64,000 nt of DNA, from contig OW387150.1 in NCBI GenBank assembly GCA_936440205.1, positions 15,970,152 through 16,034,151 on the forward strand. The letters run 5' to 3'. The notes beneath the pieces were generated by a model. That model was not told the DNA's origin, ran no database searches, and saw nothing but the letters and a program-made list of their open reading frames with translations. The translations under genes were made by a program, and so were the position numbers. The DNA comes from Lepidonotus clava (lineage: Eukaryota > Annelida > Polychaeta > Phyllodocida > Polynoidae). Of the stretch, positions 44,919 to 56,053 are shown piece after piece (within the stretch, counting starts at the first letter, position 1; each line of letters begins with the position of its first letter).

Positions 44919-47900
44919 TTTTACACAGAACTGAAAAAGGCCAATTGCACGATGGCTAAACTTTATATGGAAAAATAAGAATCGGGAATGCTTTTGGATA
45001 ATGCCCACAAACTTATGCTTCCCCCTAGTGGCAAAAACTGACAAATACTCCTAGGACATAGGGAATAGTCCTTAAACTTGATCTAAAATGTTACTCATAT
45101 TCCAAGAGGTCTGTTCTTTAATGTTAAACCAAAGTTTGATTTCGTGACGTCTAATAGCCAACAATTTCAGGGTTGTGTTCTAATTATAAAATGGTTATTT
45201 GGCATATAGCCAAATGTTATTGTAATGAAATGTTTCTTAAGTCCTAGGGATTCTTCCACTCTATATTTCATCATTCTACACTATCTAGCTACTTTACAAC
45301 TGCATCTATGATACAGCCCATTGCATCCAATTCAGGCCTCTGGTAATAATGTCAGTCTCTAGAAAGCAACCTCTTCATTATAAAGAAATAAATGGACAAA
45401 AGCACATTTTTGTATTTTTTGTGTGGGAAATTTTTATCCACATGAAATTTGTAGAGATTCTTATGACAATTAAAAGAATAAAAGAATTTGCATGACCAAT
45501 GCATCATGGGAAATTCTAAATGGAATGCTTTTCAGCAGAATTTGCAAGCATAATGGAGGTTAGCAAGTTACCATATACATGTATGGTTACAGAATAAAGA
45601 ATAAAAAGAATAAAAGGAACACTTTTCATAGAAAATGTTTTACTCTTCTTAATATTTCAAACAGTGAGTGAAACAAGCACCCCTATCAAAAGTTATTGCA
45701 CTATTTTCATAATTAGAAAACTTGCTTTTTTGATAATAAAAAAATATATATATAGATATTGAACAACATGGAAACAAAATTTAGCGATTGGGAATAAGAG
45801 GTTCTTAATTTATGAGAGGTAGCAAGGTTCATTCAACCATATCCCAGCTTCTATTTGAAATATTCTAAAATGGTTTGCAGCATTTGAAAGAGTAGTTTTT
45901 CTACAATCGTAATGCTCCCACCTAACAATGGGCTCACTGGATCTTTTCATTTGTGTAACGACCTCACCAAAATTGTTTTGAAAGACCTAGAGGGTATTCT
46001 TAGTTATAACCCCCGTTGACAACGGCCTGATGTCTGTTTGTGATTGGTGACAGTTGCCCATTCAGATGTTTGAATTGACAACCAACCTGTTCCCTCTCAA
46101 CTATCTATTGGGGTTTGCGTTTCTATCAAATCAGTATTAGAAATTTCGCTCATTGTCACATAGAATTGTCCTTTCTTTGTGGCATATTTCGAGACCTCGT
46201 GAGAAGGAGTATAGAGATTTGAACCAACAGAGTCCTGTTTTTTTCTGACCAACTTTTGCACAAACCTGATCAACCAATGCAAAATTCTTGTGCCCAAGAA
46301 CTTGTTTAGATAGGCTGTGCGTGGAAAATGGAGGGAAAAAACATTAGTTTTAATAGAAAACTGTCCTTTATCATAAGGCTATTTAAGTATTTCTTGAAAA
46401 GTCTTTATTGACATTTCGTTGTTAATATCATACTCATCAACTCATCAACACACACATCAAATTCTATTGTTATGGAAACAGTAATTTGATGCTCTCTTGT
46501 AATTTTGACTTGTTTACAAAGACAACCTATAGTCACGCAGCTATTAAAATAGAATTGACAATGTGCAATGTGCAATGTTATTCTTATTTTCTTGGAAAGT
46601 ATGCACAACCTTAGAACAGTTTGAAGAATAATATTGATGAAAGAAAGAAATGATAAACTCAGAAATGGTGCATGGTCTTTGAGGGCGGGGGGTGAGGAAC
46701 AGAATGTGCTTGCTGCTTTGCAAAAGCTATTCCTAAAACGAAAGTGGAGTGGTTGGCAGGTGAATGTCTTTAGGGGGATACTCAGTCTAGAAAATGCTGC
46801 TGACTGCGGTCCGACCCTGAGGCGGGATGCTTGTAATTCCAAAATGGGAAGTATGTAGCCTGTTCGACGAAAAGACAAAAGAATGGACTCGGCCTCTTAA
46901 TAACTACCAACCCATAGAGAGTCAGTTCCTTCCTCCCCCACCCCCAATATCCTTAAAGGACTGGGTCAAAGTTGCAGAGTCGGCTCAAATGTGTACCGGT
47001 GTCCAAGTTAACGGGCAGGTACCTCCTCGTGTCACCCGCAGCCAGCAATAGAAGCAGAGGCGGCTATTTAAAGGTCCAACCGTTTGAGAGGGGAGCCAAT
47101 TAACGTTATTTAACGTGTACACTAACGCCTCCAGACGAACCCGAGGGGGGGTCAGCAATCGTACCGACGGGCACCTGCTGATTGTACTTCGATTTTGTTC
47201 TTTCTAGAACACTCTGTACTGAAGAGAGCAAAAACTAACGGTATACCTGGAATCATAGAGATATATCTGATTATCTCTATATATGCTGGAATATAGCCAT
47301 GTAGGTGGCCCTCAACGTGTAACGTATAGTGTTAAAGGTTGAGTTAGGCAGGGTGTATGCCAATAGCCTTATGAGTGGCGCGGCTAATTGACCATGTGAA
47401 GTGGTTACAAAACGTGGTTAGGGCATTAGACTCGGGCAAGGGTTTCATAATCATCTGAACTGCATTTCAACCTTTTTTTAAATAGACTAAAATGTATGTA
47501 TTATGTCAATTCTCCCAACCACGGATAGCTGGTTTTTCTAGTATTACCTGCAGGTATACTTAGAACCAGGTGCATGCTGGGTAATATGTCGACAAAACTC
47601 AAGGCTTAAGCATCTAAATTGATATTGTGAAAAACTAGCCATCATTATTTTCAAAATGTTTATTAGTCTCCATATATGTTCAATAGTAATGAGTTGTTTA
47701 AAATACATTCATTGTGGAGGGAGATATAACAATAATTTGCTTATTTTCTATAGTTTTTAAGGGGTTTGCCAACAAAATTAGCCCAAATTAGCCTGCAGGT
47801 GCTTAAAATAGGCCTACTGAAAATCAGCTATCTGTAGTAGGGAGAATTGCATGTATGTATATGTGCGTGCATCGATGTATGTATGCATGTATGTATGTAG

Positions 47901-49600
47901 TATCAAATTGTAGTAAATGGTTCATGGCTTTAACATGCATGGAAATGTGTAGGCGTATTTCTACGACGCTACATAATCGTCAAGGAATTTCTTCGTGTTT
48001 TTTTTTGCAGTTAATCCCCCCCCCCCGGGGGGGGGGTGTGGGAGGAGTCGAGGGCCTTCATGTACAATTAATGGTTATATTCATACTTCCTTTAAAAAGT
48101 CAAAAGTTGATTTAACGAGCTGATGATGGTATGGACAACCAAATATAAAAGCAAATCTGAGAGAGTATTTCAATCTTGCAATTGGGCTTTCGTATCTGCA
48201 CTCAGGTATATGATTTAATAGAGGTCAAATATAATAATAATTATTATTATATAGATATATATTTTATCGGGAATGCTGCGAGCCTAACCTAATTATTATT
48301 CATGTATGCTAATTGATCACATGGTCATATTGGCGCCAATTAGTCACTCCTTGGTCGCCATTAGGCGCAGACATTACCCCTACACGTTTGTAAAAAAAAA
48401 TGTGGTTTGCGACTAGGAATCCTCGGATCTAATGTCGTATATATCATAGATGCACTATGTATATCACTGTTGAAACAATGGTGATTACTCTGTGATGGGA
48501 TGAAAAACTATGGTGGGACCTAAAAATATACAATTTACCATTTCAATTTTACATATAGGAAAATATATTTGAAAGGAAGACAACCCTTCGAATGAATTCG
48601 CAAAAAGGATGTATCTTATTTCTAACTATATTTTGTAACTTGAATAAACGTAGAGACTTCAGCCGGCGATCCAAGATGGGGCATTTTTTGCCAACGTATT
48701 AGGCTAACCATTTGGATTGTGATTAATGTCTCGTGACTCGTGATTCTGTCGGTTACAAATAATATAAGCATCTCATAAGCCCTCTCTGAGCAGAACCTCT
48801 TTCTCTCTAACCTCGTTACTCTCCAGCGATATCAGTATTGGTTCATTGTTGGTTTAGAGTCTCTCAATATGTCACATCATGCGATTACAGGTTCACAACT
48901 ATTGTGGACAAGGACATTTGACAAAAAAGCATTCCATCTGGTTGTGAACCGACAAAAATATTGACAGTGTAGATTACTCTTGAGTTTCCATAGCATTTCA
49001 TGCATTTCGTAGTTGATTTACATTAAATATTCGGTTTGAATAGCTGATTCACGCAGAAAATGATTACATATAATATGCAACATAATCACATCATACGACA
49101 TTCCACCATGGATATCATTTAAGTTTTATAATCATGTTTTCATGTCAGAGACTTAATATTTTACGTTTCTGATCATATGATATAAACAAAAACTTCAGTC
49201 GGGTTTGGTTGCACAACCGGTTTTGCGCCGATTTCCGACCAAAAACGTATTAACTATATAGAACATATTAACATACTGGCCTGCTGGTTACGGTTGAAGT
49301 ACAGAGTCCTCTGTCGGATGCGATGGAATAAACGTATACTACCCAAGAGACTCCTAGTGGAGTTTGGTGACCCCTATGCCTCCTTCAACTTCCCCCACCT
49401 TATTGAGAGACAGACGTAGAGGAGCATATATAGACTCTATATATCGCTAAAACTTAAAAGTACTTGTTTCACCGATCATGATGTGAGGAAGTCTTGAGTC
49501 AGGGTTTTAGAATGTTCCCAAACACAGGCTCCTCACATGGAATAAAGTTTGATCTAATAAGGAAGGGGGAAAGTCCTGACCAGAACTAAGAATAGTAAAC
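44919..49600. other. Gene-free stretch between elements B and C
   Basis: AT-rich non-coding sequence with no recognised gene. Short frames at 46405-46878 and 46827-47051 have no motif. Simple features are ATGTATGT repeats near 47850-47900 and a C11-G10 run at 48016-48036. Nothing else was seen. Confidence 0.5.
48016..48036. repeat. C11-G10 homopolymer palindrome
   Basis: Eleven C followed directly by ten G. It is a perfect palindrome in sequence and may be a worn short-element core or an assembly artefact. Confidence 0.85.
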
Positions 49601-49617
49601 CTAGGGGTAAATGGTTA

Positions 49618-50372
49618 TGTTAAACAACGTGTCGGGGAGACAAATTGTAATAAGGGTAAAGCTAAAACTCGCTGTGTAAATTTGGCAGTGATTAGTAAGG
49701 TACATCCTTTATTGATATTAAACCAGTGGCACAAATGAATAAGTGATTTCCAAATAACCTTCGTACAAACCTTTCAATAATTCTAAACTAAACAGTCCTA
49801 AAATGTCCTAAATGTTCCTTTGCCTAATTGAGTCCTGTGATAGGAATGATTCTAATTTCTAACACAATGCCTGTAGAGGGGTTCCAAGTCCTAGAATTAA
49901 GTCCAAAATGTTCCTAGAATATTTCCAAGTCCAACTCCTGGTTTTAAAGTCACACACAACAGATACAATATAATCTGGTTGGTCCTATAAGCCTAGGTCT
50001 GCTACTCAGCTACCAAACACGTTCATCGTCCTCTACCGCGCACCAATGAATGACTGTCGCGGGCCGAGCTGAGACTATTAACAGGAGGACGCGCTGCTGA
50101 CGGATATGCGCGTCCGGCGCGTCCGGTGAGCTGGCGCGTCCGGTGTGACGTCAGTCGCTCCGGTGGGCTCACCTCAGGCGACCTGCAAGCACCCGCGACC
50201 TGAGCAGGGGGCGGGCGCCATGATCATAAAACACCCCTAACGGGATTGCCTTAAGGGCGGTCTGACGTTTTTATGTAGCGTCGAAATGAGACGCATTGAG
50301 AAATAGCGTTTAGTACAATATGTAGAGAAAATATCAATAGACATTTATAAAATACAATGTTGTGTTTCGCAA
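49618..50372 (-). repeat. Possible 3' LTR region of element C (unpaired)
   Basis: On the minus strand this stretch would open TGTTGCGAAACACAAC and close CGTTGTTTAACA, with a TTTTATGATC TATA-like word and an AATAAA at about 49709, so it has some LTR features. It also holds three GCGTCCGG words and TGACGTCA (50146-50153). No second copy exists in the window, so the boundaries and even the nature of the region are unproven; a host CpG-rich region is the alternative. Confidence 0.25.
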
Positions 50373-50605
50373 CACTCGCCGGGGTTTTCTTTGACAAGTG
50401 ACACCGTCACTTGGCATAGAATTTCTTACAACTTCTTCTTACAATTTCTGTTTCAGTGTCTTTTCCTTTGCTAGTTCTAAACTTCAGTTTCATGTGTATT
50501 ACTTTTTCCAAAAGAGTTACATTGTACGTGTGTGTGTAATTTCTGCCCGGGGAAATCCACCTATTGATCCCCTTAAAGATTAGTTACAATATAAAGCTAT
50601 GCATT

Positions 50606-51166
50606 CTACAGTGAAGAAAAACGAGACAGAGTATAACGTCTCTTAGCGACTTGATCTACAAAATCAGATAAAGTATAGTCAGATCCTTGATGTTCTTTAC
50701 AGTCTCTGAGGGCCAGTTCCAGCACCTCATCGCGTCGTGTCCGTTCCTCATTAGATTGTTCTTTCAGCATCTTGAGCACCCGACCCTCGATAGGAGGATC
50801 CTTTGCTTTAGGGGGCGCTATGTTGTCTCGCAGGGAACAGCTCCTTATCTTCCAAGGGGAGCGTAGACTGTCACTCATCCGCAACCACACAGACTCTATG
50901 GCCGTACGCTCAAATCCATAGGACTGGGCCTGGACGTAGAATAGCCAGGCCGGTGGGATTGTCCTGTGTCTCCTACGGATAACCGCCGGCAGGGCAACGG
51001 GACGACGAGAGAACCTGACCTTGGGTCTCGGTGCCGGCCTCTCTCGTGCAAGTTGGTGCCGTAAAGGTGTTGCCCAGCAGCCAGGGTTTCCACGCGGCCG
51101 GACTGGAGGAGCATCTTCGAGAGACAACGAGTCCATTGTGGTGCAGAGAGGGCAGTCCAGGGACAT
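50606..51166 (-). CDS. Element C small arginine-rich accessory gene
   Basis: 186 residues from an ATG with A at -3. The N-terminus has one CxxC pair (CPLC). Residues about 35-70 are strongly basic (RPKVRFSRRPVALPAVIRRR and neighbours), like nuclear or RNA-binding basic regions. The C-terminal half is charged and helical (VLKMLKEQSNEERTRRDEVL, VLELALRDCKE). No family was recognised. It is the last gene of the element and lies 141 bp after the stop of the finger gene. A CTACAG word just before its ATG could be a splice acceptor. By position and composition it could play a Rev- or Rex-like role, but this is inference only. Confidence 0.6.
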   Translation of the reverse strand: MSLDCPLCTTMDSLSLEDAPPVRPRGNPGCWATPLRHQLARERPAPRPKVRFSRRPVALPAVIRRRHRTIPPAWLFYVQAQSYGFERTAIESVWLRMSDSLRSPWKIRSCSLRDNIAPPKAKDPPIEGRVLKMLKEQSNEERTRRDEVLELALRDCKEHQGSDYTLSDFVDQVAKRRYTLSRFSSL

Positions 51167-51307
51167 GTTGACTGTAGTCGGACCTGATGTGCACTGATCG
51201 ATGAGTTCAAAGATACTAGATTATATACATTAGGATACAAGCTCAGGGCCAAGGTGAAGGCCACCCAATGAATAGATAGTCAGGAGATAGTTTGGGTACT
51301 GTCGCTT

Positions 51308-52066
51308 TTATTCAGGCGCAAGCGCCCGTGGGTGTGCCTGAGCCCTATGTAATAAGAATTGTTGTATTGTTGTAAAGAATGCAGAGCACGGCAAGCACTT
51401 AAATATGCCTATAGTATGGCATATGTCCATGTGGCGCATCAACCTGGCGCCGTACCTGTAGCGGCGATGACACACCGTACAGGCAAACCTGTGGTTCATC
51501 CTCCAGGTTTCCGCCGGCGACAGCGTATCCTCCGGGGGATCCACATGTAGGAAGCCCGGCGGCGGTGGAGTCGCCGACGGCCGCAGTCCCAGAGCGCCCC
51601 TTCCTCGTCCCGCACGAGACATGGTTGTCGTTGGGGGCATGGGCCGCGGTGGCCGGAAGGATGTCCAGGTTGCCGTCTGAGCAATCATCGCGCCCCGGCC
51701 GTACGTTGGTAGAATGTTCTGCGGCGGGGTCGGTGTGAGGGGGGTGGGCTCCCTCCTCTGATGATTTGTTGTTAATGTTGCCCACTGGTTCTGTCCCGCT
51801 GAGTTAACATTTTGGAAAACGGGCCTGGTAAATGCGGGCAGAACAGGATTTGTAGGCATCGTACCATAGGCATTGCCTGCGCTTGGGCAGGGTACAGGTG
51901 GGCAGGGGGTGCCGTGGCCAGTCCCTGCCCCTCCGTTGGTGGAATAGTCTGCCCCACAAGGCGGAGTGGGGCGCCAAGTAGGGCATCGATCTTCAGCAGT
52001 TGTAGAATTCGAAGAAGGTGTTGCCGAATTAAGAGATGAATGTTCATTTAGCAGTAGAGACATCAT
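51308..52066 (-). CDS. Element C C2H2 zinc-finger accessory gene
   Basis: 252 residues from the ATG at 52066; the frame is open 44 codons further upstream into env but without ATG. The first 190 residues are Pro/Thr/Ser-rich and probably disordered. The end has two regular C2H2 fingers, both C-X2-C-X12-H-X4-H: CTVCHRRYRYGARLMRHMDI plus CH, and CLPCSAFFTTIQQFLLHRAQ plus AH. The ATG lies 7 bases past the env stop in a strong ACCATG context, so it could be reached by re-initiation or from a spliced message. Its TGA stop overlaps an AATAAA word (51307-51312 region), a possible poly(A) signal. No known family. DNA or RNA binding is inferred from the fingers. Confidence 0.75.
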   Translation of the reverse strand: MMSLLLNEHSSLNSATPSSNSTTAEDRCPTWRPTPPCGADYSTNGGAGTGHGTPCPPVPCPSAGNAYGTMPTNPVLPAFTRPVFQNVNSAGQNQWATLTTNHQRREPTPLTPTPPQNILPTYGRGAMIAQTATWTSFRPPRPMPPTTTMSRAGRGRGALGLRPSATPPPPGFLHVDPPEDTLSPAETWRMNHRFACTVCHRRYRYGARLMRHMDICHTIGIFKCLPCSAFFTTIQQFLLHRAQAHPRALAPE

Positions 52067-52073
52067 GGTAGCT

Positions 52074-54758
52074 CTACGACGAAGTGTGGCATTCAACCAC
52101 AGTCTGATCGGGATCAGGAGGTAAGGGCAAATGGGTAATGTTTTCTTGGGATGAGTGTATGATGGGATGAGGTTGTGTATTAGAAGTGTTGTAGCCACTA
52201 TCTATATTAGGACCTTGATTGTCGATTGGTAGTAACTCCAGCCTACCATGTGAAGTGGGCTGAGTCGGTCTGATGAATGACCACCCCAAGTCAGAGGGTG
52301 GGTTCATATACTTTCGAATGGGGACTGGGAAGTTATGGGCCATGCGAACGACCCTGACCTTGATTCTTTCAGTTGTGGAGGTCATTTCCCTAGCCAAAGC
52401 TAAAGGTATAACAACTTTTGCTGGCAAGCGAATCTTAATAATTTCTGTGCCACCCGGTGTAATAACCAAGATTTGTATACCCCAGTTAATTTTTAGTATG
52501 GCTTTTGTCAGTCTAGTTTTCAGTTCACAAGATGAAATGATCGGTCCTGTATGTGTAAATGTACAATCTCCAGTAAAATCAATTCTTGTCAGGAAAACAG
52601 AGTAGTGGTCATTTGGCATAACTACTTGTAGGTACAATCCATCTTTAAGTTCTTCCCTGTAAATTTTGCAAATCTGAATAATGATCAAAGTGGCAAAAGT
52701 AATAGCCATTATAGCTAACATTAGCACCAAAATCAAACCAGAGATAGAAATGTTGTTATCTGCTTCAAGAACTAATGGATTGGGAATTTCCGCTGCTGAG
52801 GCAGGTTGCGGATTGGGTAATGCAAGAGCAATCAATGCCGATTTGTATTTACGCCAGATGACGCATAGGATGAACAGAAATGCAAGCATAGCCAAAAATG
52901 AAATGCACACTGTCCAAGTTTGTTTTCCCCACTGAGCCACGTCACTAAGCCACTGGCTCGTGACCGGACTCTTGGGTTTGAAAGCATCTTCCTGAATCTT
53001 TCCTGCCAAAGATTTCAGGTCAATCAAAGGCTGATTATTTGCCGAATTTTGTAAAATTTGATTTCTTTTCGTGTCTGGTATCGGGTTCGGAACTCTCCAT
53101 GGTTCCATACCTATTGCTGCCTTAAGTTTACTTGAAAGATTAAACGCCATTAAGAAAGCATCATTAACGGGAAATCTAACAGTTATGTCTGTTGTTGTCC
53201 GTGCACATCCCTTCAGTTGATATGGGAGCCAAAGATCTGATGATTGAAGCGAGCACTGACAACCTAATTTTACCACTGCAAAGTGATGTATGTAAAGTGT
53301 TTCCGGCTTTCTATTTTTACATATTATGTCTGCCTTTTTACTGTTACTAACAAGTAAGAGATCTGTCTCGTCAAGATAAACTGCAAATTCCTGAAAAACT
53401 GGGTTTGCTACATAAGTAGAAACACAAAGTTTTCCTATGTCTTCCCCATCACTTCTAATCAGTGCAGCTATGCATGTCACACTTGTTATTGGTTTCCTAA
53501 AAGGGATATGAGGGCAGATGAGAATTTCGTCACCTGTGCAATCGTGATATGAGTAAGATTCCAAAGGGATATAGTATCTATTGTCTAAAGAAAGTGCAAT
53601 TTCCGATGGTAAGTTATTCATAATTGTCGCGTCTGTGAAAGACGAATTGTGCATATGCACTGGAACATGAAAATTTTTGGTTCTGTACACTTGAAATTTA
53701 TGAACATCACTTGTGACAGGAACCTTAACATAAATAATCAGTTGGTTATCCGCAATCATGAAATGCGGTTTACTATTATCATAATAGAAACTTGGAGATT
53801 GGAAAGCGATTTTGAATCTTGGAAAGTCTTTTCTTAGTGTATCAGCTAATTCAGCCAAAGAATTTCTTATATCTTGAGGGGGTATTATTGCTTGCGTAAG
53901 TTGACCGCGCAGAAGGTTTTGTATGCCATCTGCGAAGTCAGACGTTTTCCGCAACATGTTTTGCATGTATGCCATAAGGGAAAGATGATTTGTGAGAATG
54001 GTTGTCGTTAAAATTTGCAATAATTTTTGTCTTTCCATATCATTAGCCATGTCATTCAGAGCAGAACGCAAATTAAATGCGTTCTGTTGTATGCGTTTTA
54101 TATCTGTCTGTAATTTGGTAAGAGATGAATCAACGTGTTCAAAATTAACTGCAGTTATGTTAGCCAATTTAGCAAGATTTTCAGCATTGAGATTAACTCC
54201 TTGCTGTGCCGTTAAGACAAGCAATTTATTTGCATCTACGTCCGAGGCTTTCGCTGTCCCAAATAAGTGATATGAGATCTCACCCACGAAGTCAAGAAGA
54301 CCTCGTCTTTGCCTTGCCGGATCTAAGACATAGGCACTACCTGGGATTGACTCGAGTATTTCTTTGATTTGTGATTTTTGGAGTTTGTAAAGCTCGGCAA
54401 TGATGCCATGCAATACATCAATTATTTCTTTAGTATGAGCACAGATGTCATGATGTGCCCTTTGTGCATGTCTCGTGGTGAAATGACGCGTGCTATCACA
54501 AAAAGCCATCGGGTTGTTTAGGGAGAGTGACTCATTCAGCCACGGGATGTGAACCCTAAACCCGCTATAAACATGGTCTGAGTCAGCGGTGCTTATCAGC
54601 CTACCTGGCAGGAACACCACACCGTATTGTTCTCTCATAATAGGCTTTGCGTGTAGCACACCCTGTCCATGTGAGGCCGCTTGGCCAGCGACACACAGAA
54701 CAAGGAGGAGCGCCAAGCCAGGTGGCCAACCCGAAGCGTAGGGAAAATTTACAGACAT
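52074..54758 (-). CDS. env: Element C envelope, F-type fusion glycoprotein
   Basis: 894 residues from an ATG with A at -3. A signal peptide covers about residues 1-30 (LALLLVLCVAGQA core). A furin-type RQRR at 149-152 is followed by GLLDFVGEISYHLFG, closely like the cleavage and fusion region of insect Gypsy envelopes and baculovirus F. A long helical region follows (about 175-300). Many cysteines lie at 407-520. Membrane segments are predicted at about 616-635 and again at about 671-695, then some 200 more residues that look folded. Insect F-type envelopes usually have one membrane anchor and a short tail, so the second segment and long tail are unusual. It would make particles able to fuse with cells. 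It lies after pol and a 1.4-kb gap. Confidence 0.9.
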   Translation of the reverse strand: MSVNFPYASGWPPGLALLLVLCVAGQAASHGQGVLHAKPIMREQYGVVFLPGRLISTADSDHVYSGFRVHIPWLNESLSLNNPMAFCDSTRHFTTRHAQRAHHDICAHTKEIIDVLHGIIAELYKLQKSQIKEILESIPGSAYVLDPARQRRGLLDFVGEISYHLFGTAKASDVDANKLLVLTAQQGVNLNAENLAKLANITAVNFEHVDSSLTKLQTDIKRIQQNAFNLRSALNDMANDMERQKLLQILTTTILTNHLSLMAYMQNMLRKTSDFADGIQNLLRGQLTQAIIPPQDIRNSLAELADTLRKDFPRFKIAFQSPSFYYDNSKPHFMIADNQLIIYVKVPVTSDVHKFQVYRTKNFHVPVHMHNSSFTDATIMNNLPSEIALSLDNRYYIPLESYSYHDCTGDEILICPHIPFRKPITSVTCIAALIRSDGEDIGKLCVSTYVANPVFQEFAVYLDETDLLLVSNSKKADIICKNRKPETLYIHHFAVVKLGCQCSLQSSDLWLPYQLKGCARTTTDITVRFPVNDAFLMAFNLSSKLKAAIGMEPWRVPNPIPDTKRNQILQNSANNQPLIDLKSLAGKIQEDAFKPKSPVTSQWLSDVAQWGKQTWTVCISFLAMLAFLFILCVIWRKYKSALIALALPNPQPASAAEIPNPLVLEADNNISISGLILVLMLAIMAITFATLIIIQICKIYREELKDGLYLQVVMPNDHYSVFLTRIDFTGDCTFTHTGPIISSCELKTRLTKAILKINWGIQILVITPGGTEIIKIRLPAKVVIPLALAREMTSTTERIKVRVVRMAHNFPVPIRKYMNPPSDLGWSFIRPTQPTSHGRLELLPIDNQGPNIDSGYNTSNTQPHPIIHSSQENITHLPLPPDPDQTVVECHTSS

Positions 54759-54880
54759 GTTTATGTCCTCTGTGTTGTGTTTACTATTTTATGACGAGAA
54801 GATGGGGAAGCAGTCCCAATAGATGGAAACGTAAAAAAGAGAAATAAAAATTTGTCTGTTGGGGAATATCTGGGTTTTGT

Positions 54881-55942
54881 ATGTACCTAATGTATATCGG
54901 TTTGCATTTGTGTACTGTGTGGCAGAGAGTGAAGATGGCTAGTGAAGGTATAACTTGTACAACTATACGAATTGGAGGAGTTACCCACGTGCTAGTGGTA
55001 AATGGCGATTTTGCCGATGGAAGTGTGATACTTCATAATGTTACGTCTCAAGCTGGACCGTTACCTCTATCGGGAATACCTATCTGTACTCACAGTTTTG
55101 GTTTTCGTGTGATAACTGACGGGAATAGTAATGGGGAAGATGGAAGAAGCACAAATGATGATGATTCTGATGATAGTGACAGACCAGATGATGGGAGTGG
55201 GGACGGTCGTGGCGGTCGGGGGGCGGTGGGGGGTGGCTCAGGGGTGGATGGCCAATTTGACCAGGGGGCCATCAACACGGAGGGCCGGTCTGCATCAAGC
55301 CGGCCTGCGTCTCCAGGTGTGTCGGGGCGTTCTCCGGCCGATGTCCGTGGGGCCAGGTCTGCTGGGCCCAGCGGGGAGGCCGTCACCACCGTCCTGTGTA
55401 AAGATGACTGTTCCTATGACAAGCAGGGAATGCTCGTATTATCCCCGATAAGTCCCGCGACCAGCCAGCCGCTGTCCACCAGCAACTTCACTGGTCATAA
55501 TGATGAAGAGATTCCCACACTCGCTTTACCTGAAGATGGTCAGGAAACACACCATTACGCAGAAGACTGTCAGGAATCACCAAGTCTGGCTGTCAGCATG
55601 GAGCACAGAGACGTCCCCGGTCCCTCCGGAGACACCAACAACTTTACCGGTGGCGATTTTAGAGATCCATCCAGCGTCGATTGTCAGGGACCCAACACAC
55701 CCTTAATGGATGAGCTAGGTGATGAAACTGCAACTCCACAGCACGTAGTCGAGACGATGGACATTGCGGTGTCAAGGTACGCTGACCCTTTGTTGGGCAG
55801 CCATCCTCAACATCCTATACTGTTCAAGGCGTTAACTGATCCGTCGTCACCCGATCCAGTGTCACTGAGTCTCGCCACCAACCATGATGACGTATGGCGT
55901 AACCTATGTAGTGAGATGGACATAAGTCCTCCTCCCGAGTAG
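54881..55942 (+). CDS. Opposite-strand frame between pol and env of element C
   Basis: 353 residues from the first ATG; an ATG at 54935 has a better context (A at -3, G at +4) and comes just after a GGCAG acceptor-like word, giving 335 residues. Residues about 19-85 look like a small folded, beta-rich region (GVTHVLVVNGDFADGSVILH). The rest is disordered: acidic DDDSDDSDRPDD, Gly-rich, then Ser/Pro/Asp-rich with an acidic C-terminus (DDVWRNLCSEMDISPPPE) like an activation domain. No known family. It is the longest frame on either strand in the pol-env gap. It would be an antisense gene of the element, comparable in position type to antisense genes of deltaretroviruses, or a captured gene. A GTAAGTAT donor word follows the stop at about 55978. 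Confidence 0.55.
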   Translation: MYLMYIGLHLCTVWQRVKMASEGITCTTIRIGGVTHVLVVNGDFADGSVILHNVTSQAGPLPLSGIPICTHSFGFRVITDGNSNGEDGRSTNDDDSDDSDRPDDGSGDGRGGRGAVGGGSGVDGQFDQGAINTEGRSASSRPASPGVSGRSPADVRGARSAGPSGEAVTTVLCKDDCSYDKQGMLVLSPISPATSQPLSTSNFTGHNDEEIPTLALPEDGQETHHYAEDCQESPSLAVSMEHRDVPGPSGDTNNFTGGDFRDPSSVDCQGPNTPLMDELGDETATPQHVVETMDIAVSRYADPLLGSHPQHPILFKALTDPSSPDPVSLSLATNHDDVWRNLCSEMDISPPPE

Positions 55943-56053
55943 AAGGAAGTCCAGGACAACTCACTCAGTCAACATTGTAAGTATCTCCTGCCAAGAGGTG
56001 TCAGCAAATGTAAGGGATTCACAATATGGTAGTAGGGTTGTAATTGTTTAGGT

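Noticed and set aside
46405-46878. 157-codon minus-strand frame as a host gene
   Set aside because: No recognisable domain, no splice context, AT-rich composition like the non-coding flanks.
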